From contig CAVUBL010000017.1 of assembly GCA_963739795.1 (NCBI GenBank), forward strand, positions 248,001-312,000: a DNA stretch of 64,000 bases. Direction: 5' to 3'. Below the pieces are notes generated by a model, which saw only the letters and a program-made list of their open reading frames with translations, had not been told where the DNA came from and searched no databases. This stretch comes from CAVUBL01 sp963739795. GTDB lineage: Bacteria; Acidobacteriota; Thermoanaerobaculia; Multivoradales; DATKCC01. Below are positions 25,098-33,735 of this stretch, piece by piece; positions within the stretch are counted from its first letter, which is position 1, and every line of letters starts with the position of its first letter. Both the position numbers and the translations under genes were made by a program.

Positions 25098-28000
25098 GTG
25101 CGCATGCGAAATCCGATCCGCCTTTGTCGTCGTGCCGTCCTCGTGGCTGCCCTTCTGGCGCTCTTCGCTCCCACGGGCGCCCGGGCCGTTCAGCAGGAGG
25201 TCCGGCTTCTCCTGGACCTCGACAACGACGCCGGGACCGGCTGCACCGTCACGACCGCCGCGGGGGCGTTCGCCGGCGTCGAGCAGGTCCTGATCACCAC
25301 GGTCGACACGAGCTCGCCGCCGGACGCCGGCAACGTGACCGACGTCGCCCTCGCGACCTGCACCGACCCGGGCACCAACACCCTCGGCGCGCCGGCCTCC
25401 TTCGACGGCGGCTGGCCGGTGGGTATCGGCAACGGCGTCGGCGGCCGGGACGTGGTGGAGACCTATGCGCCCCTAGCGTCCCTGGTGGTCTCCGATCCCC
25501 AGGTCGTCCACCTCGGGGTGGTGGTGACCGACGGCTCGGGCGGCGAGCAGGACCTCCTCACCGTCGACGGCACGCCGACCGGCGCGCCGATCCTCCTCGA
25601 CCTGCGCTCCGTCCTCGAGATCCCGACCCTGGGCGAGTGGGGTCTGATCCTCCTGGCCCTGCTCCTGGCCGTCGCCTCTGTGGCCCTCCTGGGCCGGCGG
25701 GCGACCGTCGCCCTCGGGATCCTGTTCGTCTTCCTGGCCATGGGCGTGGCCTGGGCCGCCTGTGTGCTCGATGGCCAGACCGATGACTGGACCTCCGCCG
25801 ACCAGCTCGCCTCGGACGGCCAGGTGCTGTTCGGGAAGATGGACGGCGGCCGGCTCTGCTTGCGGGTCGACACGAACCTGATCTTCAACTCGCCGCCGGT
25901 GGCCCAGCCCGACGCCTTCACCACCGACGAGGACACCGTTCTGACCGGCGTCAACGTCCTGGCCGACAACGGCTCGGGCGCCGACTCCGACCCCAACTCC
26001 GATCCCATCTCCGTGACCTCGTACGATGTCACGAGCGCCCAGGGCGCCAGCGTGACGATCAACGCCGCGGGCGACCTGACCTACGACCCGACAGGGGCGG
26101 CGGCCCTCCAGGCCCTGCCCGCCGGAAGCTCGGTGGGCGACACCTTCACCTACACCATCGAGGATCCCTCGGGCAGCTCCGACACCGCCACCGTGACGGT
26201 GACCGTGAACGGCGTCAACGACGCCCCGACCGCCGTCGCCGACACGTTCGAGACCAACGAGGACACGCCGCTCGCGATCGGTGCCCCGGGGGTGCTGATG
26301 AACGACTCCGACGTCGACACCGGCACCATGCTCACCGCGGTGCTCGACAGCGGACCGTCGAACGCAGCCTCGTTCACCCTCAACTCCGACGGCTCGTTCT
26401 CCTACACCCCGGCCTCGAACTTCAACGGCATGGACAGCTTCACCTACCACGCGAGCGACGGCACCGCCTCCTCGGCGACGGTGACGGCCACGATCACCAT
26501 CGTGCCGGTCAACGACGCGCCCAACGCCGTGAACGACATGTTCATGACCGACGAGGACACGCCCCTCTCGATTCCGGCGCCGGGCGTGCTGATGAACGAC
26601 ACCGACCCGGAGAACGATCCCCTGACGGTGACGGCCTTCGACGCCACGAGCACCCAGGGCGCCACGGTCTCGGTGGCCGCCGACGGCAGCTTCAGCTACG
26701 ACCCGACCGGCGCCTCGGCTCTCCAGGCCCTGGGCTCGGCGGACTCGGTGGACGACACCTTCACGTACACGATCGAAGACCCGAGCATGGCCTCGGACAC
26801 GGCGACGGTCACCGTCCACGTGACCGGCGTCGACGACCCGCCGGTGGCCGTGAACGACGCGGCGACGGTGACCGAGGACCCCCCGAGCCCGGTTCCGATC
26901 GACGTCCTGGCCAACGACACCGACATCGACGGCGGCCCGAAGTCGGTGGCCTCGGTCACCCAGCCGGCGGGCGGCACGGTGGTGATCACGGGCGGCGGGA
27001 GCGGCCTGACCTACCAGCCGGACCCGAACTACTGCAACGACCCGCCCGGCACCTCGCCCGACACCTTCACCTACACCCTCACGCCGGGGGGCTCCATGGC
27101 CACCGTCAGCGTGACGGTCACCTGCGTCAACGACCCGCCCACGGCGGGCGCAGACAGCTTCGACTTCATCGGCAACACCGAGCTCGAGGTGGATCAGGAC
27201 ACCGCCTCCACGCCGGAGGTCCTGGCGACCACCGGCTCCGGTACGGGCGTTCTCGACAACGACGCCGACACGGTGGAGGGTGACGCCATCGCCATCACCT
27301 CGCTCACCGTGGGTGGCTGCACCGACTCGAGTGCTCCCTTCGACTGCACCGACGCCGCGGTCGGCACCGTGCACATGACCGCGGACGGCAAGTTCAGCTT
27401 CCTGCCGGCTCCCGGCGACACCGACGCCACGGAGAGCTTCACCTACGTCATCACCGACAACGGCACGCCCGCGGCGGCGAGCACCACCGGCACGGTGACG
27501 CTCCACCGCTACGACCGGGTCTGGTACGTCAAGAACGACGCCAGCGCCGGCGGGCTCGGCGGCTCGGCCGATCCGTTCGACACCCTCGCCGAGGCCGAGA
27601 CGGCGTCGGTTGCCGGCGACACGATCTTCGTCTTCGAGGGCGACGGCACGACCACCGGCGAGGACCAGGGGATCACCCTCAAGAACAACCAGAAGCTCCT
27701 CGGCGAGGGCTACGGCCTGTCGGTAGACGTGGCTCTCAACGGCAACGCGGCGCCGGCCGTTCTGGTGGCGGCGGGCACCAAGCCGAAGATCGAGAACACG
27801 AGCGGTGACGGGGTGACGGCGGCCGACCTGACCGGGGTGGAGATCCGGGGCCTCGACATCGCGGCGAGCGCGGCGTCGATCCACGTCTCCACGACCGGCG
27901 CGGGGAATGCCGGCGTCACGATCACGAACAACGCCGTCAAGGGCGCCGGGGCGCAGGGCATCCGGCTCGTCCAGGGGAGCAGCGGGAAGACCACGGCGGA

Positions 28001-30752
28001 CATCCACGACAACACCCTCTCCGCCACCGGCAACGGCCTCGACGCGACCACCAGCGCGGGCACCATGGAGCTGGCCTTCGACAACAACACCGGGATCACC
28101 TCGAGCGGCGGCGCGGGCGCCAAGGTCGACGGCTCGGCCGGCGGCAAGCTCTACGTCACCAGCTTCTCCGGCGACCAGGTGCTGGGGACGACCGCGGCGA
28201 ACGGGCTCTACTTCAAGGACGTGGTCTTCGACGCCGACCCGTCGACCTCCGCCTTCACTGGTGACACCGTGGACGGCGGCGCGACGGTGGTGGGCACGAG
28301 CGGCGATCGGGTGTCCGGCGCCGGCGTGGTCCTGGACACGGTCTCCGGTGACCTCTCCTTCTCGAGCCTCGTCGTGTACAACGACGGGGGACTCGGCCTC
28401 TCCGCCACCGGCACCGGGCTCCTCGATGCCGCCGCCGGCACAGGCTTCCGCCTGAGCTCGGCGGCCGGCTCCGTCGACACGACCACCGGTCCGGCGGCGG
28501 AACTCGAGACTTCGACGCTGGCCCTGAGCCTCTCGTCGGTCTCCTGCACCGCGAGCGCGAGCATCGGCATCGGGATTCACGCCGCGGCGGGCACCTTCAA
28601 CGTGCCGAGCGGGTCGATCGCCAACACCAACTCCAGCATCACCCCGACCTTCAAGGCCGACGGCGGCTCGGTTTCCGCCACCTACGGCGGCAGCGTGACC
28701 AGTGGCACCGGTTCCGCCTCGGTCGTCGTCCAGAACATGACCGGTGGCACGGTGAGCCTCTCCGGAGCCGTAACCGACAAGGGCCTCGGAATCTCCATTA
28801 CCGGCAACGACAGCTCGACCTCGGTCACCCTGTCGGGCACCCAGACCCTCACCACCACCAGCCACCCGGCCTTCACCGTCACCGGGTTGGGTACCGTGAC
28901 GGTCACCGATCCCTCGAACGCCAACGCCATCACCACCACCACCGGGGACGGCATCAACATCAGCGGCGTGACGATCGGCGCCTCGGGGGTCAAGTTCACC
29001 AGCGTGAACGTGGGTTCCAACGCCGCCAACGGCATCCTGCTGACCAGCGTCGGCTCGAACCCGTTCACCGTGACGGGCGGCACGATCCAGAGCGTCACCA
29101 CCCGCGGCCTCGACGTCTCCGGCGGCTCGGGCAACGTGAGCGTGGGCGCCTCGATCAGCACCACCTCCGCCGGCCGCTCGGTGGAGGTCACCGGCCATAC
29201 CGGCGGTACGGTGGCCCTCTCCGGCGCCGTCACCGACAACGGCCTGGGGGTGAACCTCGACTCGAACACCGGATCGACGATCAACTTCACCGGCGGCGTG
29301 GTGGTCTCGAGCGGCACCAACACCGGCTTCAACGCCACGAACGGCGGCACGGTGAACGTGACCGGGGCGAGCAACAGCCTCACTACGACGACCGCGTCCG
29401 CCCTCAATGTGGTCAGCACGAACATCGGGTCGAGCGGCCTGACCTTCCAGAGCATCTCCTCGAACGGCGGCGCCAACCCGGGCATCGTGCTCGATACGAC
29501 CGGCACGGCCGGCGGCCTGACCGTGACCGGCTCGGGTGGCGACTGCAAGTCGAGCTCTGCGAACTGCTCGGGCGGCAGCATCGTCAACAAGAGCGGCAAC
29601 ACTGACGGCATCACCTTGAGCAGTACGACGAACGTGGACCTCAGCCACATGAACGTCTCGTCCAACACCCGCAATGGCATCTACGGCACCGGCGTCAACG
29701 GCTTCAAGCTCAGCCAGTGCCGCTTCGTGAGCAACGCGGACCAGGTGAGCCCGGACGAGGCGGGGATCTACTTCGTGGACTCCACCGGCACCGACGGAGG
29801 CGCCCACGACACCACCTTCGACGACCTCCTGGTCCAGAACTCTTACGAGAACAACGTCATCATCCGCAACACGAGCGGCACGATCGCGAACCTCGCGGTG
29901 GGCACCAGCCTGTTCAGCAACAACGGCTCGTCGACCCAGGCGGGGAGCGACTTCTTCGTCGACGCCGGCGGCACCTCGAACGTCACGGTCAACGTGACGG
30001 GCAGCGAGCTCGACGGCAGCACGGTCACCGGCATGCTCACGGCCTTCGGCTTGGTGGGCGACGCGGCCGACACTTCGAACCTCACGATCAACGCCTCGTC
30101 CAGCAGCTTCACGGACAACAACGTGGCGATGTCGGCCAGCGCCTCGAACGGGGCGAACGTGAGCTTCGACTTCTCCAACAACCCCACGGTCACCGGCAAC
30201 CGGGCCATCGGGATCAACGTCTTCGCCAACGCCAACCACACGGGCACGATCTCGGGCCGGGTCGTCAACAACGTCATCGGCACCTCCGGCACGCTCAGCT
30301 CGGGCTCGAAGATCGGCGAGGGGATGGAGATCGACAACGAGGGTGGCGGTACGCTCACCGTGCTGGTCGACGGCAACACGGTCCAGGAGGTGGGGGACGG
30401 TTCCGGGGCCGGCTTCGAGGGCATCTACGTCAACCAGGCCGTGACCGCCGGCACCACCAACGCCACGATCACGAACAACACCCTCGATCAGATCCGCGAC
30501 GACCGGGGGATCAACGCCCAGGTGGCCTTCGCGGGCGCCACCATGTGCTCGGACATTTCGGGCAACACCCTCACCAACATCTACAGCTCGACGCCGATCA
30601 GAGTCCGCCAGAACGGCGGCACCCACAACGTGCACCAGGCGGATCCCACGGGGGCCTCGCCCAACCTGGCTACGGTGAACGGCCTGACCTCCGCTCAGGT
30701 GAGCGTCGCCGGGACCATCAACTTCAACCAGGGCACGTGCCCTCAACCCTGA
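25098..30752 (+). CDS. Giant surface protein: internal IPTL-type signal, cadherin-like repeats, beta-helix
   Basis: This 1,884-residue protein has an N-terminal signal peptide (about 1-30), a 140-residue secreted-looking domain, then IPTLGEWG at 175-182, a hydrophobic stretch and RR at 200-201. That is the layout of an IPTL-CTERM sorting signal, which normally ends a protein. A second hydrophobic segment (about 203-221, ending AWAA) looks like a fresh signal peptide. Five cadherin/Big-9-like repeats follow (about 266-800, each with PxAxxDxFxTxEDT and DTFTYTI motifs). The last 1,000 or so residues are Ser/Thr/Gly/Asn-rich parallel beta-helix repeats. The protein ends without a C-terminal anchor. 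GAGGAG precedes the GTG/ATG start pair. Three tail-collar genes follow. An adhesin or surface-fibre role is inferred. Confidence 0.85.
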   Translation: MRMRNPIRLCRRAVLVAALLALFAPTGARAVQQEVRLLLDLDNDAGTGCTVTTAAGAFAGVEQVLITTVDTSSPPDAGNVTDVALATCTDPGTNTLGAPASFDGGWPVGIGNGVGGRDVVETYAPLASLVVSDPQVVHLGVVVTDGSGGEQDLLTVDGTPTGAPILLDLRSVLEIPTLGEWGLILLALLLAVASVALLGRRATVALGILFVFLAMGVAWAACVLDGQTDDWTSADQLASDGQVLFGKMDGGRLCLRVDTNLIFNSPPVAQPDAFTTDEDTVLTGVNVLADNGSGADSDPNSDPISVTSYDVTSAQGASVTINAAGDLTYDPTGAAALQALPAGSSVGDTFTYTIEDPSGSSDTATVTVTVNGVNDAPTAVADTFETNEDTPLAIGAPGVLMNDSDVDTGTMLTAVLDSGPSNAASFTLNSDGSFSYTPASNFNGMDSFTYHASDGTASSATVTATITIVPVNDAPNAVNDMFMTDEDTPLSIPAPGVLMNDTDPENDPLTVTAFDATSTQGATVSVAADGSFSYDPTGASALQALGSADSVDDTFTYTIEDPSMASDTATVTVHVTGVDDPPVAVNDAATVTEDPPSPVPIDVLANDTDIDGGPKSVASVTQPAGGTVVITGGGSGLTYQPDPNYCNDPPGTSPDTFTYTLTPGGSMATVSVTVTCVNDPPTAGADSFDFIGNTELEVDQDTASTPEVLATTGSGTGVLDNDADTVEGDAIAITSLTVGGCTDSSAPFDCTDAAVGTVHMTADGKFSFLPAPGDTDATESFTYVITDNGTPAAASTTGTVTLHRYDRVWYVKNDASAGGLGGSADPFDTLAEAETASVAGDTIFVFEGDGTTTGEDQGITLKNNQKLLGEGYGLSVDVALNGNAAPAVLVAAGTKPKIENTSGDGVTAADLTGVEIRGLDIAASAASIHVSTTGAGNAGVTITNNAVKGAGAQGIRLVQGSSGKTTADIHDNTLSATGNGLDATTSAGTMELAFDNNTGITSSGGAGAKVDGSAGGKLYVTSFSGDQVLGTTAANGLYFKDVVFDADPSTSAFTGDTVDGGATVVGTSGDRVSGAGVVLDTVSGDLSFSSLVVYNDGGLGLSATGTGLLDAAAGTGFRLSSAAGSVDTTTGPAAELETSTLALSLSSVSCTASASIGIGIHAAAGTFNVPSGSIANTNSSITPTFKADGGSVSATYGGSVTSGTGSASVVVQNMTGGTVSLSGAVTDKGLGISITGNDSSTSVTLSGTQTLTTTSHPAFTVTGLGTVTVTDPSNANAITTTTGDGINISGVTIGASGVKFTSVNVGSNAANGILLTSVGSNPFTVTGGTIQSVTTRGLDVSGGSGNVSVGASISTTSAGRSVEVTGHTGGTVALSGAVTDNGLGVNLDSNTGSTINFTGGVVVSSGTNTGFNATNGGTVNVTGASNSLTTTTASALNVVSTNIGSSGLTFQSISSNGGANPGIVLDTTGTAGGLTVTGSGGDCKSSSANCSGGSIVNKSGNTDGITLSSTTNVDLSHMNVSSNTRNGIYGTGVNGFKLSQCRFVSNADQVSPDEAGIYFVDSTGTDGGAHDTTFDDLLVQNSYENNVIIRNTSGTIANLAVGTSLFSNNGSSTQAGSDFFVDAGGTSNVTVNVTGSELDGSTVTGMLTAFGLVGDAADTSNLTINASSSSFTDNNVAMSASASNGANVSFDFSNNPTVTGNRAIGINVFANANHTGTISGRVVNNVIGTSGTLSSGSKIGEGMEIDNEGGGTLTVLVDGNTVQEVGDGSGAGFEGIYVNQAVTAGTTNATITNNTLDQIRDDRGINAQVAFAGATMCSDISGNTLTNIYSSTPIRVRQNGGTHNVHQADPTGASPNLATVNGLTSAQVSVAGTINFNQGTCPQP

Positions 30753-30832
30753 GCCAGAGCGAGAGCCGCGGGGCTGCCATGACAGCCCTCGGCCTACCCG
30801 AAGAGCGGTAACTACGGAACGGAGGAACGCTG

Positions 30833-31351
30833 GTGTCAGAACCCTTCTTGGCAGAAGTCAGAATCTTCGGCTTCAACTTCGCCCCTCGTGGCTGGGCTTT
30901 CTGTGACGGGCAGATCCTGCCCATCAACCAGAACCAATCGCTGTACTCGTTGCTCGGGACGACCTACGGAGGCGATGGGAGGACGACCTTCGCGTTGCCC
31001 GACCTGCGGGGCAGGACCCCGATCCACGTCGGCCGGAGCGATGGGGGTGCCGACCATCGGGAGGGACAGAAGTCGGGCGAGGAGACCCACACCCTCTCGG
31101 CCGTGGAGATGCCCCAGCACACGCACTCGTTGATGGCGTCGAGCACGGACGGCAACGTCTCCCAGCCGACCGACCACCTCCTGGCTCGCGAGGTCGGGGG
31201 GGCCTACGAGGAGAATCCTTCGTCCCTGATCGCCCAACAGGCCGCGAACGTGACCAACGTGGGGGGCGGCCAGGCCCACGACAACATGCAGCCCTACCTC
31301 GCCCTCAACTACGGGATCGCCCTCCAGGGCCTGTTCCCGTCGCGCAACTAG
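30833..31351 (+). CDS. Phage-tail-collar-domain protein (microcystin-dependent protein family), paralogue 1
   Basis: This 172-residue protein starts at GTG with GGAGGAACG upstream. It begins MSEPFLAEVRIFGFNFAPRG and contains the collar-domain core GWAFCDGQILPINQNQSLYS, TTYGGDGRTTFALPDLRGR and EMPQHTHSL. It ends QPYLALNYGIALQGLFPSRN, the standard end of the Mdp/tail-collar family. Related domains trimerise in phage tail fibres, and bacterial chromosomal Mdp proteins are poorly understood. It is the first of three tandem paralogues, 80 bases after the giant surface protein. No other phage genes are nearby. Confidence 0.92.
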   Translation: MSEPFLAEVRIFGFNFAPRGWAFCDGQILPINQNQSLYSLLGTTYGGDGRTTFALPDLRGRTPIHVGRSDGGADHREGQKSGEETHTLSAVEMPQHTHSLMASSTDGNVSQPTDHLLAREVGGAYEENPSSLIAQQAANVTNVGGGQAHDNMQPYLALNYGIALQGLFPSRN

Positions 31352-31361
31352 GAGGCAGAAC

Positions 31362-31880
31362 ATGTCAGAGCCATTTGTCGGAGAGATCCGCATGTTCGCG
31401 GGCAACTTCGCCCCGCGCGGTTGGGCGTTCTGCGACGGCCAGCTCCTCGCGGTGTCGCAGAACGACGCCCTGTTCAGCCTCCTGGGGACGATCTACGGCG
31501 GCGACGGCCGCACCACCTTCGGCCTGCCCGACCTGCGGGGCCGGATCCCGATTCACGCCGGGCACGGGCCGGGCTTGAGCGAACGGAGACTGGGCGCGAA
31601 GGGGGGAGAGGAAAAGGTCACGCTGACGGTCAACCAGTTCCCCTCGCACACCCACACCGCCGAAGGCTCCTCGGGCAACGGCATCGATCCGAACCCCCAG
31701 GGCAACGTGCAGGCGACGTCCACGGTGGTCGACGCCTACTACAGTGGCCCTCCGGACTCGAACATGGCCGGCACGTCCATCTCGCATGTCGGCGGAAGCC
31801 GCTCGCACACCAACCTGATGCCGTTCCTGTGCATTCATTTCATCATCGCCCTGTTCGGCATCTACCCGAGCCGTCACTGA
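31362..31880 (+). CDS. Phage-tail-collar-domain protein, paralogue 2
   Basis: This 172-residue protein lies 10 bases after paralogue 1 with an AGGAGG site. It has the same architecture: MSEPFVGEIRMFAGNFAPRG, QLLAVSQNDALFSLLGTIYG, LPDLRGRIPIHAGHGPG and QFPSHTHTAEGSS, ending HFIIALFGIYPSRH. It is closer to paralogue 3 than to 1 in the RRLGxxGGxExVTLT segment. Tandem duplication with divergence in the middle suggests hetero-oligomers or distinct ligand tips. This is inference. Confidence 0.92.
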   Translation: MSEPFVGEIRMFAGNFAPRGWAFCDGQLLAVSQNDALFSLLGTIYGGDGRTTFGLPDLRGRIPIHAGHGPGLSERRLGAKGGEEKVTLTVNQFPSHTHTAEGSSGNGIDPNPQGNVQATSTVVDAYYSGPPDSNMAGTSISHVGGSRSHTNLMPFLCIHFIIALFGIYPSRH

Positions 31881-31893
31881 GGAGGAGAGCGAC

Positions 31894-32422
31894 ATGTCCG
31901 AACCGTTCATCGCAGAGATCCGGATCTTCGCCGGCAACTTCGCTCCCCGTGGCTGGGCGTTCTGCAACGGCCAGCTCCTGCCCATCTCCCAGAACACCGC
32001 CCTCTTCTCCCTCATCGGCACCACCTACGGCGGCGACGGGCGCACGACGACGGCGCTGCCCAACCTCGAGGGGCGGGCGCCGATGCAGCCGGGCCGGGGT
32101 CCGGGCTTGACGGACAGGCGTCTGGGTGAGCGGGGAGGGGTCGAGACGGTGACCCTCACCGAGGCGCAGATGCCCAATCACAACCACACGCTGCGCGCGA
32201 CGATGGAGAACGGGGACCAGAAGTCGCTGACCTCGACGACGACCCTGGCGCGCTCGCGCAACGGCAACCTCTACCAGAGCAACACCTCCAGCCAACCTGG
32301 TGGCCATGAGCGAACGATCCCTCAAGAGCACCGGCGGCTCTCAAGCCCACAACAACCTCCAGCCCTACCTCACCATGAACTACATCATCGCCCTGGTCGG
32401 GCTCTACCCGAGCCGGAGCTAG
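31894..32422 (+). CDS. Phage-tail-collar-domain protein, paralogue 3, with a frameshift
   Basis: A good AGGAGGAG site precedes MSEPFIAEIRIFAGNFAPRG. The frame follows the family (GWAFCNGQLLPISQNTALFS, GRGPGLTDRRLGERGGVETV, QMPNHNHTLRATM) until about codon 133. There the written sequence TCCAGCCAACCTGG leaves the family frame. Removing one C (32292/32293) restores NLVAMSERSLKSTGGSQAHN and a proper end MNYIIALVGLYPSRS at 32422, giving 175 residues. As written, the frame instead runs on to 32646, swallowing the next gene. Sequence error, true mutation and recoding are all possible. Confidence 0.85.
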
Positions 32423-32445
32423 CGGCCCAGAGAGAGGAGAACACC

Positions 32446-32646
32446 ATGGCTGACAAAGACACGCCCGAAGCGGGCGAGCGCTGCAAGGTCAAGTGTGGCG
32501 GCAAGGAGGAGATCGCCGTCTGGACCGGTTTCATGTGGGCTTCGGAGGACGGCAGCCGGATCATCGAGGGCTCGGACATCGAGTCCTGGAAAAAGGCGCC
32601 GTCCCCGGGCGAGCTCACCATCCGCAAAGAGGACGAGGGCGAGTAG
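32446..32646 (+). CDS. Small acidic protein following the tail-collar genes
   Basis: This 66-residue protein starts MADKDTPEAGERCKVKCGGK, with AGAGGAGA before the ATG. Two cysteines (CKVKC), a WTGFMWASEDGSRI beta-like core and an acidic C-terminus are visible. It is the last plus-strand gene of the collar cluster and probably co-transcribed. The frameshift in paralogue 3 would fuse it to that protein, but its own start site argues for a separate product. The function is unknown. Confidence 0.7.
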   Translation: MADKDTPEAGERCKVKCGGKEEIAVWTGFMWASEDGSRIIEGSDIESWKKAPSPGELTIRKEDEGE

Positions 32647-32737
32647 CCTCGCCGCTTGGAGCTCAGGGGGACGGCAGGACGCCCCGCGGGGTGGGGAAGC
32701 TGGGGCCCTTTCGGCTTCGGCACTCCCTGGCTGGGAG

Positions 32738-32797
32738 GGGGCGTCCCCTTCCCCCTTATGAAGGGTGGGAAGGGAAACGAGGGGTTGCGGGGGTGGT
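32738..32797 (-). repeat. Intergenic hairpin repeat, reverse copy
   Basis: GGGGCGTCCCCTTCCCCC, then AAGGGTGGGAAGGGAAACGA, then GGGGTTGCGGGGGTGG is a reverse copy of the hairpin repeat. It lies between two convergent genes, directly against the stop of the DUF6916-like gene, where it could end transcription from both sides. Confidence 0.6.
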
Positions 32798-33091
32798 CTA
32801 AGTAAACACCGCTTCGTACACCGCCCCCTCCTCATCCCGATTGATGGGCACCAGGAAGAGGTCGAGGGCGCCCATCTCGGCGTTCTCGAGGTGGTAGATC
32901 TGTTGGGGCAGCAAGGGCTCGCGAGGGCCGTGGAATTGCAGGGAGAACTGCTCGCGCTCGGCGCGCCCCTGGAGGCCGTTGGTTTCCACCTCGGCCAGCT
33001 CGAGCTCGAGCTCGCCCGCGGCCTCGTCCGAGAGCTTGAAGGTCTCGCCCTTGCGCGGCAGGAAGGTCTCCATGGTGAGCTTCTTGAGCAT
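32798..33091 (-). CDS. DUF6916-like protein
   Basis: This 97-residue cytoplasmic protein starts at the ATG at 33091 behind GGAGGGACG. It reads MLKKLTMETFLPRKGETFKL, has a central QFSLQFHGPREPLLPQQIYH and ends LDLFLVPINRDEEGAVYEAV. The pattern of a short beta-rich protein with GPxEPLLPQ and FLVPIxRD matches the DUF6916 family as I recall it, which often sits beside tail-collar genes. The longer frame up to 33556 runs antisense to the GNAT gene and is rejected. It is convergent with the collar cluster and divergent from the GNAT gene. Confidence 0.75.
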   Translation of the reverse strand: MLKKLTMETFLPRKGETFKLSDEAAGELELELAEVETNGLQGRAEREQFSLQFHGPREPLLPQQIYHLENAEMGALDLFLVPINRDEEGAVYEAVFT

Positions 33092-33148
33092 CGTCCCTCC
33101 GAGTGCAGTTTCCGTGTCGTGGGCAGTATATTGAACCCACCCCGGACC

Positions 33149-33674
33149 ATGACCGCCCCACCGAAGATCGTCACGACCGCGCCCCGGGGCCTCCGGCTCC
33201 GGCCGATCACCGACGACGACCTGCCGTTCCTGGCCGAGCTCTACGCCTCGACCCGCCGCGAAGAGGTGGCACAGACGCCGTGGAGCGACGAGGAGAAGGA
33301 GGGGTTCCTGCGCTGGCAGTTCGAGAGCCAGCACCAGCACTACCAAACCTACTACCCGGGCTGCGAGTTCCTGATGATCGAGCGCGAGGACGGGGGCGAG
33401 CCGATCGGGCGGCTCTACGTGGACCGCTGGGAGAAGGAGATCCGGCTGGTCGACATCGCGCTCGTGCCCGATGTCCGAGGCCAGGGGCTGGGAGGCGCCC
33501 TGCTCCGCGAGCTCCTCGCCGAGGGCGGGGCGCGGGGCCTGCCGGTGTCGATCCACGTCGAGTACAACAACCCGGCGCTACGCCTCTATCGCCGCCTCGG
33601 CTTCCAGCCACGTAGACTCGAACGGGGTCTACTACCTCATGCGTTGGGAGCCGAGCGAGGGGGCGCGCGCGTGA
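33149..33674 (+). CDS. GNAT-family N-acetyltransferase with a frameshift near the 3' end
   Basis: From ATG 33149 the protein reads MTAPPKIVTTAPRGLRLRPI, with GNAT motifs IALVPDVRGQGLGGALLREL (acetyl-CoA loop RGQGLG) and EYNNPALRLYRRLGF. At TTCCAGCCACG the written frame leaves the family. Removing one C (33608/33609) gives GFQHVDSNGVYYLMRWEPSE and a stop at 33674, the normal GNAT ending. A TATATT lies about 16 bases before the start. GNAT genes of this type recur beside Mdp/tail-collar clusters, hinting at acylation of a cluster component. That link is inference. Confidence 0.85.
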
Positions 33675-33735
33675 AGAGGGCGATCGAAGCCCGCCGCGGC
33701 GTCGGGCCGGCCGGGCGCCTGACCCGGCTCCGATC

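Noticed and set aside
25473..30746. 1,757-residue minus-strand open frame opposite the giant surface protein
   Set aside because: It arises from the Thr/Ser/Gly/Asp codon pattern of the repeats on the other strand. The translation is Val/Arg/Gly/His-rich with no family motif.
30833..32422. Prophage or contractile injection system
   Set aside because: Only tail-collar-domain genes are present. Capsid, terminase, portal, sheath, tube and baseplate genes are all missing. The family is common on chromosomes outside phages.
32446..32646. Natural fusion of tail-collar paralogue 3 to the small acidic protein
   Set aside because: The fused frame loses the conserved collar-domain ending, which is present in the other frame. 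The small gene also has its own ribosome site and ATG.
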